From positions 1-12,515 of the forward strand of contig VSJD01000125.1 in assembly GCA_008636095.1 (NCBI GenBank): DNA of 12,515 bases. Direction: 5' to 3'. Positions 6,582-12,515 of this stretch are shown piece after piece (position 1 is the stretch's first letter; every line of letters begins with the position of its first letter). The position numbers and the translations under genes are program-made. Below the pieces are notes generated by a model that searched no databases, was not told where the DNA came from, and worked only from the letters and a program-made list of their open reading frames with translations. The DNA comes from Kiritimatiellota bacterium. GTDB lineage: Bacteria > Verrucomicrobiota > Kiritimatiellia > JAAZAB01.

Positions 6582-6609
6582 AGTATACTAATTACGGGTG
6601 GAAGTGCAA
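6582..6609 (-). promoter_or_regulatory. Sigma-70-type promoter of rpoN
   Basis: Read on the - strand, TTGCAC (6609-6604) and TATACT (6587-6582) are 16 bases apart, 4 of 6 and 5 of 6 to consensus. Transcription would start near 6575, leaving a leader of under 30 bases before the ATG at 6548. This suggests constitutive expression. Confidence 0.6.
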
Positions 6610-6623
6610 GACCCGACGACAGA

Positions 6624-6737
6624 CCACGCGGGACGCGTGGCAAGCGACAGATTTATCCCGCGTTACACGGGACAACGGCCTGCCCACCGCAGCCTTGGCG
6701 CAGGCGGGAGCATAAAGCGTCGAGCGTAACGCGCTTT
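6624..6737. repeat. Run of four short hairpins in the rpoN / glycosidase divergent gap
   Basis: The 257-base gap between rpoN and the next gene holds no supported ORF but carries successive inverted repeats: CCACGCG-GGA-CGCGTGG (6624-6640), TCCCG...CGGGA (6656-6672), GCCTGC...GCAGGC (6678-6705) and AAAGCG...CGCTTT (6714-6737). The style resembles the array after tRNA-Asp, with short stems and three-base loops, but the sequences differ. It looks like a palindromic intergenic repeat or the remnant of a small non-coding element. There is no T run for termination. Confidence 0.45.
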
Positions 6738-6805
6738 CGTGGACAAAGCACAGACAAAGAAAGCCCGCCACAACTAACTTTGAAACTCCATAAAGGATTA
6801 TTCAC

Positions 6806-8902
6806 ATGAGCCAGCATATGAGTTTGAAATCGGGCGGCAAAACCTCGGCTAAACGTGCTCGGAAAAATGAGCCGGTTAATATCATTAACGTTGTATCGCA
6901 GTACATCACCCGGATGACAAAGCTGTCGGGGAACCAGGATGGAAACCATTTTACGTTTCTTGCATCCGGCCCTCGGCGCGTAGCGGTTTTCCGCAGGCTG
7001 AGCTTTCTGCCGGTGGACGAGACGAACATTACGCGACTGAGACTCATGCCCGAGGTTACTCCGAAAGTCCAGACCTCCGTTGTCAACGGGTTTCTCATTG
7101 GGGAGGTGGTCGTTGGCAAGGACGGAAGGATTTCCCGAGGGCTAGACGGCAATCGACAGGCACTTCTTCAATACCTTCTGGAAGAGGAGATGGGGGCATA
7201 CACAGTGGAGAAAGAGAATACAACCTCGCATCGTTTTCTATTTACGGGGAACTTTGTCGAGGTGCTTCTTGCCCGGGCGGCCGGGCTGACGCGGCAAGAC
7301 CCGATCGTGGCCATCAGAAATCATGAGTGGCACGTTCGGACCGGGCCCGCACGATTCCACGTCGGCCGTTTTAGCGAATTCTGCCGGATAGAGGCGCCGG
7401 AAACGTTTTTTGCGCAGTTATTGCATGCGAAAAGCGCTGAACTGAAAAATTTTGACAGGTTGTCGCGTCCTTGCATCCTCTCGGCTTTCGGCGAAACAGT
7501 TGACGTCAGCGGCGCAATGACCTTCTTCCCGGAAAGACAGGACCAAATATCCGACCGCATCTTCTGGAAGTTGTTTGCTGTGTACGAGGTTGTCAAGAGC
7601 CGTTTTCTGGCAGGCCGATGTCGGCGACCGGAGTTGAGGTTCCAACTGCCCGAGATAACCACTCTCCCAAAACCACGGGTCTGGGTGCATGTTCCCTGGC
7701 CAACCGACGTTCCCCTTGCCGATGTCAAGCCTCCCCGGCCCATCAAACTGCCACGCTCGCCCCAGACACCATTGTACAAGGAAATGGTGCAACGCCAATA
7801 CCAGTATTTGAAGGACTGCGTGCAATCCGGAACCATACGGCATCGTTTCCGCGGCCGGCTGTATGAGGGTGTGGTCTCCTCCGTTGACACCGCCATCTAC
7901 CCGCCCGCCTGGGTGCCGGATCACTTCTTCAACAGTCTGGCAATGGTTGATCTGGACCCGGTCCTGGCAAAGCGCATGGTGATTGGTGGTCTGGCGCACT
8001 TCATGGTTCTGTCCGGAAAACACACGGGACAGTTGCCGATATGGAAGAGGCCGGGATGCACGGACACGACCTATCCAGTGTGGGCGCTGGCAAGCCGGCG
8101 TTTGTATCAAAAAACACACGACAGGGATTTTCTGCGCGCGGTTCTACCGATGCTCACCGCGAACGATGCCTATATGGACCGGGTCTACTGCAAAGAAGGC
8201 ATTCTGGTCGGCGCCGGAGGATGCTGGAACGACTACTCAACCGGACCAAAAGGGCTGCCAGGCGTTGCGGGTATCGGCATGAACGTCCTCGCCGCGCTGC
8301 AAAAAAGCATTATCGCCGAGTTTCAACGCGAACTTGGGTTAGACGCCACGCGCTACGAACGGCAATGGCAGGAAACCCGCGACCGCATAAACGATCTGTT
8401 CTGGGATGACAAGATCGGGTTTTATTTTGACTACGACGCCGACCGGCGGCGCATCTACCGCACGCCGCGCGGGGCGCGTTTCTGGGGGCTGGACAACACC
8501 CTGTCATTGCTGGCGCGTATTCCCACGCCTGAACGCGCCGCGCGCATGGCCGTGTATTTCCGAAGCAGTAACGGCTACGGGAAATACCCGGCTATAACCA
8601 CCGACTTGAGTGATGACTTCATGGACGAGCGCCGCCTGATGGTGTGGATTATGACCAATTGGCTGGTCGTGCGAGGACTGCGCCTTTACGCCCTCCACGA
8701 TATTGGCGATTCCATTTCAGCCAACATTCTTAATGCACTGACTCGCAACTGGGCACGGTTCCGTTCCATGCCGGAAACCCTGTCGGCTACGCATGGTCTG
8801 GCGCCGATGGAGAATCCGAATCTTGCGGGCGTAGGCTGTTGGACGGGCTTCTACCTTTTCCTCACCGAAACCCGGCATCTTTTGACGGACCAAAGACCAT
8901 AA
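6806..8902 (+). CDS. Probable trehalase/GH63-like (alpha/alpha)6-barrel glycoside hydrolase
   Basis: A 698-residue protein without signal peptide, so probably cytoplasmic. AAAGGA about eight bases upstream supports the ATG. The N-terminal third (about 25-290) looks like a beta-rich domain and shows no family motif I can name. The C-terminal part (about 320-690) resembles six-hairpin glycosidases of the GH37/GH63 type: AWVPDHFFNSLAMVDLDPVLA (368-388), GQLPIWK (408-414), a segment like the usual visit-and-ready helix (VWALASRRLYQKTHDRDFL), GGCWNDYSTG (471-480), LFWDDKIGFYFDYD (531-544), WIMTNWLVVRGLRLYA (614-629) and a late PETLSATHG (656-664). Asp476 and Glu657 lie where the general acid and base of such enzymes are expected, but that alignment is by eye. 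It could act on a glucoside or be a related enzyme such as a debranching type. Fold moderately sure; substrate unknown. It is divergent from rpoN and 68 bases before the MBL gene. Confidence 0.6.
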   Translation: MSQHMSLKSGGKTSAKRARKNEPVNIINVVSQYITRMTKLSGNQDGNHFTFLASGPRRVAVFRRLSFLPVDETNITRLRLMPEVTPKVQTSVVNGFLIGEVVVGKDGRISRGLDGNRQALLQYLLEEEMGAYTVEKENTTSHRFLFTGNFVEVLLARAAGLTRQDPIVAIRNHEWHVRTGPARFHVGRFSEFCRIEAPETFFAQLLHAKSAELKNFDRLSRPCILSAFGETVDVSGAMTFFPERQDQISDRIFWKLFAVYEVVKSRFLAGRCRRPELRFQLPEITTLPKPRVWVHVPWPTDVPLADVKPPRPIKLPRSPQTPLYKEMVQRQYQYLKDCVQSGTIRHRFRGRLYEGVVSSVDTAIYPPAWVPDHFFNSLAMVDLDPVLAKRMVIGGLAHFMVLSGKHTGQLPIWKRPGCTDTTYPVWALASRRLYQKTHDRDFLRAVLPMLTANDAYMDRVYCKEGILVGAGGCWNDYSTGPKGLPGVAGIGMNVLAALQKSIIAEFQRELGLDATRYERQWQETRDRINDLFWDDKIGFYFDYDADRRRIYRTPRGARFWGLDNTLSLLARIPTPERAARMAVYFRSSNGYGKYPAITTDLSDDFMDERRLMVWIMTNWLVVRGLRLYALHDIGDSISANILNALTRNWARFRSMPETLSATHGLAPMENPNLAGVGCWTGFYLFLTETRHLLTDQRP

Positions 8903-8957
8903 ATTGAGATCACCCCCGGTTTAGTATCCCGAAACAAAGAACGAAAAACGAAGCACC

Positions 8958-8962
8958 AGGAA
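8958..8962 (+). promoter_or_regulatory. Shine-Dalgarno AGGAA selecting the second ATG of the MBL gene
   Basis: AGGAA ends two bases before the ATG at 8965 but eight before the ATG at 8971. The latter gives good spacing and the family-typical N-terminus MKVCVLASGSSGN, so 8971 is preferred. Confidence 0.5.
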
Positions 8963-8970
8963 CGATGGCG

Positions 8971-9756
8971 ATGAAAGTCTGCGTATTGGCCAGCGGCAGT
9001 TCGGGCAATTGCATCTTTGCGGGATCCGCGACCACCCGGATTCTCATTGATGCCGGACTTAGCGGTCGCGAAACGGCCCGCCGCCTGGAATTGATTGGCG
9101 CGTCGCTTCCTTCGATCCAGGGCATCTGCCTGACCCATGAGCACGGCGACCACACGACGGGCCTCGCGACCTTGCATACCCGATCTGGTATTCCCCTATA
9201 CGCCAACGCCGGCACGATTGAAGCCATCCGCAAAGACGACAGGCTACGTAATTTGAAATGGCAGGTCTTTACCACCGGCGCGGATTTTTCCATCGGCGAC
9301 CTGACAATTACCCCGTTTTCAGTCTCGCATGACGCCTATGAGCCGGTTGGCTTTATTGTGGCCGCGGACCAGGTCCGCGTGGGTATTGTCACGGACATCG
9401 GGATCTGCACGCATCTCGTCCGGGAACGCCTGCGCCACTGCCAGGTTCTGATTATTGAATCCAACCACGATGAACGGCTGTTGACCGACGCCCAGCGACC
9501 GTGGCATCTCAAACAGCGCATTGCCGGCCGGCAAGGCCATCTCTCCAACCAGCACGCGGCGGAACTGATCGCCGAAATTGCAGGCAATGACCTGAACCAG
9601 GTCTTTCTATTTCACCTCAGCCTGGACTGTAACCGCCCGGAACTGGCGCTCAACCCAACTTGCGAAGCCCTGCGCCGCCGGGGGTTAGACCGCGTCCAGG
9701 TCAGCCTGACCTATGCGGACCAGATTAGCGCGATCTGGGCGACCGGGCCGGGATAG
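8971..9756 (+). CDS. Metallo-beta-lactamase-fold hydrolase, YycJ/WalJ type
   Basis: MBL-fold protein of the YycJ/WalJ (VicX) group, putative 5'-3' double-strand DNA exonucleases linked to cell-wall control and mismatch repair in Firmicutes. It has 261 residues from the ATG at 8971 (263 if 8965 is used). Motifs in order: VLASGSSGNC (5-14), LIDAGLS (25-31), THEHGDH (55-61, with metal ligands His56, His58, Asp60, His61), SVSHDAYEPVGF with His120, IVTDIG with Asp142, IIESNHD (161-167), GRQGHLSN with His190, and LFHLSLDCN with His215. All are typical of the group. It is cytoplasmic and stands alone; there is no walK/walR here, so a general DNA-repair or processing role is more likely than two-component control. 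Family firm, cellular role inferred from homologues. Confidence 0.9.
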   Translation: MKVCVLASGSSGNCIFAGSATTRILIDAGLSGRETARRLELIGASLPSIQGICLTHEHGDHTTGLATLHTRSGIPLYANAGTIEAIRKDDRLRNLKWQVFTTGADFSIGDLTITPFSVSHDAYEPVGFIVAADQVRVGIVTDIGICTHLVRERLRHCQVLIIESNHDERLLTDAQRPWHLKQRIAGRQGHLSNQHAAELIAEIAGNDLNQVFLFHLSLDCNRPELALNPTCEALRRRGLDRVQVSLTYADQISAIWATGPG

Positions 9757-9861
9757 ATATTATCTGAATATTCTTGTAACCACCGCATAGCCACGATACC
9801 GTGCACTTCACGGTCATGCCAGAAAACCACAGCAGCGCGCAAGTCCACCTGTTATTGATAA

Positions 9862-9878
9862 TGATTTTTTAAAAATCA
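9862..9878. repeat. Short A/T palindrome before the SGNH gene
   Basis: TGATTTTT-T-AAAAATCA is a perfect 8-bp inverted repeat with one central base, ending four bases before the Shine-Dalgarno AAGGAGG (9882-9888) of the SGNH hydrolase gene. It could be an operator or part of an upstream terminator. The rest of the 136-base gap shows only a 6-bp hairpin ACCGTG...CACGGT (9798-9814) with no T run. Confidence 0.3.
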
Positions 9879-9892
9879 AACAAGGAGGCACT

Positions 9893-11251
9893 ATGACTCG
9901 ATATATGGATCAAAGGGGTCGGCTGATCTTGGCGGCATTTTGTGTGATGATGTTCGTCTGTTGGCCAGGCGTTGAGACAGCCCGAAGTCAGGATGCGTTT
10001 CCATTGAAAGACGGGGATACCTGGGTGATGGTCGGAGATTCCATTACCGCCCAGCATCTGCATTCCAATTATCTCGAAGCGTACTGTTATGCCCGCTTCC
10101 CAAAATGGACTTTCCGTTTCCGTAATTCCGGCGTCGGTGGGGACACGATTCCCAGGACCCTGGCGCGATTCGATTGGGATGTAACGCCCTGGAAGCCAAC
10201 CGTCGTCAGCGTGGAACTGGGGATGAATGACCAAGGCCCGTTCACAGCGGGGGCTTACATCACCAATATGAGCCTGCTGACGGATCGAATTGTACACATC
10301 GGTGCGCGGCCGGTTTTTTTGACATCCAGCCCGCTCAATAACGGCGTGGCCATCACCAATCCGCCCGGCACTTCAAATAATAATCTGGATAATTTCGCCA
10401 CGGCCTTGCGGGCTTTTGCGGCGGAACAGAAGGCGCCATTTGCCGATCAATTTCATGTCCTGGTGAATGTCTGGGCCGGCAATAAGCCGATCGAAAAAAT
10501 TCATCGCCTGGCAGAGGATATCCGCAATGCGGTAAAGGATAACGCTTTGCCGGGCCGGGAACAATTGATGCAGTGGTTGGAGGTCTGGGCAAAAAGCGAG
10601 ATGCAGGGGCGCGGAGCCAGCTTGGGCGGGGACCCGGTCCATCCCGGTCCGGCCGGACAACTCACCATGTGCGCCGCCTTACTGCAGGAGCTCAAAGCGC
10701 CGGGGCTGGTCAGCAAGGCGACCCTTGACAACACGGGTAAAGTCGGGGAGTTAATCCAATGTCAAGTCACCAATAGTGTCGTGGGAAAAGAAGGCGGCCT
10801 TTCCTTTGACCGCCTGGATGAATGTCTGCCCCTGCCGATTCCGGATGAAGCCCGCGGGGCCTTACTCGTCTATCCGTCGCTCGCGGAACTCAGCCAATGG
10901 ATCCTGGCCGTGACCGGGCTCAAGGCGGGACAATATCAGGTTAACATCGATGGGGTCAATGTGGCCAGCGTCACGGCTGATGAACTAAGCAAGGGCTGGA
11001 ATATGGGCACGCTGACGAAAGGCGCCGTAGCCGACCAATGCCGGCATATATTGCAATTGGTGTCAATCAAGGAAAGTTGCGTATCCCAATGGCGCGGCCA
11101 ATCGAGAGCCTGGGCACAAACCCCCAGCAACAGCTTGCGGGCCAACTTGGATCAATTGGGCAAACAGGTGCTCGAAGCGGACGCTAAGATTCGAGAAGCC
11201 GCCCAACCGAAAAGCCATCATTTCAGCATAACCCCGCAAAACAAACTATAG
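9893..11251 (+). CDS. Exported SGNH/GDSL-family hydrolase
   Basis: SGNH hydrolase (esterase, lipase or carbohydrate deacetylase type), 452 residues. AAGGAGG four bases upstream supports the ATG. An N-terminal segment with basic residues and the hydrophobic run LILAAFCVMMFVCW (11-24) looks like a signal peptide, with possible cleavage near residue 33, so the product is likely periplasmic or secreted. The four SGNH blocks are clear: VMVGDSIT (nucleophile Ser50), NSGVGGDT (Gly83), ELGMNDQ (Asn112), and GGDPVHPGPAGQ (Asp247 and His250). The catalytic domain ends near 270. The remaining about 180 residues form a beta-rich domain seen with SGNH enzymes of PVC bacteria, then a charged C-terminal helix (about 415-438). 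Such enzymes often remove acetyl groups from polysaccharides, which would fit a glycan degrader, but substrate is not shown. It is monocistronic as far as can be seen. Confidence 0.88.
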   Translation: MTRYMDQRGRLILAAFCVMMFVCWPGVETARSQDAFPLKDGDTWVMVGDSITAQHLHSNYLEAYCYARFPKWTFRFRNSGVGGDTIPRTLARFDWDVTPWKPTVVSVELGMNDQGPFTAGAYITNMSLLTDRIVHIGARPVFLTSSPLNNGVAITNPPGTSNNNLDNFATALRAFAAEQKAPFADQFHVLVNVWAGNKPIEKIHRLAEDIRNAVKDNALPGREQLMQWLEVWAKSEMQGRGASLGGDPVHPGPAGQLTMCAALLQELKAPGLVSKATLDNTGKVGELIQCQVTNSVVGKEGGLSFDRLDECLPLPIPDEARGALLVYPSLAELSQWILAVTGLKAGQYQVNIDGVNVASVTADELSKGWNMGTLTKGAVADQCRHILQLVSIKESCVSQWRGQSRAWAQTPSNSLRANLDQLGKQVLEADAKIREAAQPKSHHFSITPQNKL

Positions 11252-11261
11252 ACACCCACCC

Positions 11262-11308
11262 GGTTTTTTGTTAAAAAATGACCCGCTTCGTTGCATTAGC
11301 AAAAAACC
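11262..11308. promoter_or_regulatory. A/T-rich inverted repeat upstream of fabG
   Basis: GGTTTTTTGTTAA (11262-11274) and TTAGCAAAAAACC (11296-11308) are inverted repeats matching at 12 of 13 positions, the other being a G-T pair, with a 21-base loop. They fill the 80-base gap between the SGNH gene and fabG. The repeat could be an operator for the fab unit or, read as RNA, a weak terminator or leader hairpin. It does not match a regulator site I recognise, such as FapR. Confidence 0.4.
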
Positions 11309-11320
11309 AGGTAACGCTGG

Positions 11321-11325
11321 AAGGA
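11321..11325 (+). promoter_or_regulatory. Shine-Dalgarno AAGGA selecting the internal ATG of fabG
   Basis: AAGGA ends six bases before the ATG at 11332. The earlier in-frame ATG at 11278 lies inside the A/T-rich inverted repeat, has no Shine-Dalgarno and would add 18 residues not found in the family. Confidence 0.7.
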
Positions 11326-11331
11326 TCGGCC

Positions 11332-12075
11332 ATGGGACAACTGGACGGGAAAAAAGCATTGGTAACGGGCGCGGCACGCGGAATTGGCCGGGCAATTGCC
11401 GAAAAACTGGCCGCCGAAGGCGCTGATGTAGTGGTGTGCGACTTGAACCGGGACTGGTTGGCGGAAACCGAGCAGGCTATCACGGCCTTGGGTCGCAAGG
11501 CCTTGACGCTGGCCACGGATGTCAGCCAGGCAAAGAGCGTCCAACATACAGTGGATGAGGCGCTGAAAGCCTTCGGCCGGCTGGATATCCTGATCAACAA
11601 CGCAGGGATCACGCGCGACGGGTTTTTGGTGCGGATGTCGGAGGAGGATTGGGACCAGGTCCTCGCCGTTAACCTGAAGGGCACTTTTTTGTTTACAAAG
11701 GCAGTGTCCCGGGGCATGATGAAACAGAAGTCCGGGATTATCGTCAATTTGGCCTCAATTATCGGCTTGATTGGAAATGCCGGCCAGTGTAATTATGCTG
11801 CTTCCAAGGCAGGGGTAATTGCGCTGACCAAGTCGGCGGCCAGGGAGTTGGCGTCGCGCAACATTCGCGTCAATGCGGTGGCACCGGGTTTCATTGAGAC
11901 CAAGATGACCGCGGCGTTGCCGGAAGCGGTGCGGGGAAAAATGTTGGATGCCATTCCGATGGCACGGTTTGGTTTGCCCGATGACGTGGCTAACGTGGTT
12001 TTGTTCCTGGCCAGTCCTGCATCTGCCTATATGACTGGCCAGGTTTTAAGCATCAGTGGCGGCATGGTGATGTAA
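11332..12075 (+). CDS. fabG: 3-oxoacyl-[acyl-carrier-protein] reductase
   Basis: FabG, the NADPH-dependent reductase of 3-oxoacyl-ACP in type II fatty acid synthesis, an SDR enzyme in the cytoplasm. The ATG at 11332 gives 247 residues, normal for FabG. Motifs: TGAARGIG (12-19, cofactor loop), DVSQA (63-67), [14 protein letters not shown] (89-102), active-site Asn114, Ser142, Tyr155 and Lys159 (in NYAASKAG), and [13 protein letters not shown] (181-193). The end ISGGMVM is typical. It is followed 23 bases later by acpP, as in classic fab clusters, which separates it from generic SDR proteins. Upstream is an inverted repeat in place of fabD. fabF is not in this unit, since a terminator follows acpP. 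Confidence 0.95.
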   Translation: MGQLDGKKALVTGAARGIGRAIAEKLAAEGADVVVCDLNRDWLAETEQAITALGRKALTLATDVSQAKSVQHTVDEALKAFGRLDILINNAGITRDGFLVRMSEEDWDQVLAVNLKGTFLFTKAVSRGMMKQKSGIIVNLASIIGLIGNAGQCNYAASKAGVIALTKSAARELASRNIRVNAVAPGFIETKMTAALPEAVRGKMLDAIPMARFGLPDDVANVVLFLASPASAYMTGQVLSISGGMVM

Positions 12076-12098
12076 CAACAAGGTAGGAGGTTAAAACA

Positions 12099-12338
12099 AT
12101 GGCACTTGAGGAAAAAGTCCGAGACATAATTGTGGAACAACTGGGTGTGAACCCGGAACAGGTAACGCCGGAAGCATCGTTTATCGAAGACCTGGGCGCA
12201 GATTCCCTGGATACCGTCGAATTGGTTATGGCCTTCGAAGAAGAATTCGGCGCTGAAATTCCGGATGAAGAAGCCGAAAAGCTGACCACCGTCGGCGCCG
12301 TCGTGAATTATCTGAAGGAAAAGGGTTTCGGCGAATAA
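12099..12338 (+). CDS. acpP: Acyl carrier protein
   Basis: ACP, 79 residues, which carries growing acyl chains on a phosphopantetheine arm in fatty acid synthesis. The attachment site is Ser36 in [10 protein letters not shown] (33-42). The four-helix, strongly acidic composition (runs such as [18 protein letters not shown]) is typical. AGGAGG (12085-12090) eight bases upstream is a strong site, fitting the high demand for ACP relative to FabG. It is cotranscribed with fabG and closed by the terminator at 12354-12390. Confidence 0.97.
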   Translation: MALEEKVRDIIVEQLGVNPEQVTPEASFIEDLGADSLDTVELVMAFEEEFGAEIPDEEAEKLTTVGAVVNYLKEKGFGE

Positions 12339-12353
12339 GGGGTCATGGATTTG

Positions 12354-12390
12354 AAGGCCGAGGAACCGGGAAGACCGCCTCGGCCTTTTT
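12354..12390 (+). terminator. Intrinsic terminator after acpP
   Basis: AAGGCCGAGG (12354-12363) pairs perfectly with CCTCGGCCTT (12378-12387) over ten pairs, with a 14-base loop, running into five T residues (12386-12390). It lies 16 bases after the acpP stop and marks the end of the fabG-acpP transcript. Confidence 0.9.
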
Positions 12391-12515
12391 ATCACCACCG
12401 CCAACGCGGGCTGTGCCCACAACCCAAAAGAAAATCAACCACGGATTACAGGCATGTGGTCTGTCAAGTTGTTTGAGTAAGAATTATTAATGTTTTTTCT
12501 TCAAACTCTTTCAGA
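12391..12515. other. Intergenic tail without supported gene
   Basis: No start codon with a Shine-Dalgarno and open frame is visible before the window ends. The stretch becomes A/T-rich near 12475-12515, which may be the start of a promoter region for a gene beyond the window. Confidence 0.5.

Noticed and set aside
6579..6809. 76-residue + strand frame between rpoN and the glycosidase-like gene
   Set aside because: It starts inside the rpoN promoter, covers the hairpin array, has no Shine-Dalgarno and shows no protein-like composition.
9798..9814. ACCGTG...CACGGT hairpin as terminator of the MBL gene
   Set aside because: Six-pair stem without T run; too weak to call.
11960..11977. Sigma-54 promoter-like TGGCAC...TTGC
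   Set aside because: Spacing between the GG and GC elements is 13 bases, not 10, and it lies inside fabG.
12439..12461. CCAC...GTGG inverted repeat after the terminator
   Set aside because: Four to five pairs over a long loop are expected by chance.
1..12515. CRISPR array, insertion sequence or prophage genes
   Set aside because: No regularly spaced direct repeats, transposase, integrase or phage structural motifs were seen.

Overview
The window is bacterial chromosome of moderate to high GC. Genes are tightly packed, mostly on the + strand, with good Shine-Dalgarno sites. The gene mix suggests a PVC-type bacterium (Lentisphaerota, Kiritimatiellota or Verrucomicrobiota): creatininase-family and Amidohydro_2 proteins, a secreted SGNH hydrolase, an orphan trehalase/GH63-like barrel protein, sigma-54, and a tRNA-linked GIY-YIG ORF. 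This placement is inference from gene content only; there is no rRNA or other phylogenetic marker.

Region 1 (1-4455) is a metabolic cluster of five enzymes: an AAC(3)-fold acetyltransferase homologue cut by the window edge, an M20 metallopeptidase/deacylase overlapping it by 4 bp, two overlapping Amidohydro_2 proteins, and a creatininase-family amidohydrolase. The first Amidohydro_2 protein has lost key metal ligands, while the second keeps them all. The gap before that pair holds four alternating CAATC/GATTG half-sites, a likely operator. The parts suggest acylation/deacylation and C-N bond hydrolysis of an amide-containing compound. I cannot name the substrate and know of no described pathway with this set.

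Region 2 (4568-6737) has tRNA-Asp(GTC) with its own promoter, then a contiguous run of hairpins starting at the tRNA CCA end and leading into a small GIY-YIG nuclease-family gene. Convergent to that is rpoN (sigma-54) on the - strand, with a clear sigma-70-type promoter. A second run of hairpins lies upstream of rpoN.

Region 3 (6806-11251) carries a large probable (alpha/alpha)6-barrel glycosidase-like protein, a YycJ/WalJ-type metallo-beta-lactamase-fold nuclease or hydrolase, and an exported SGNH/GDSL hydrolase.

Region 4 (11262-12390) is a compact type II fatty acid synthesis unit: fabG and acpP, preceded by an A/T-rich inverted repeat and closed by a strong intrinsic terminator. The last 125 bases hold no gene I can support.
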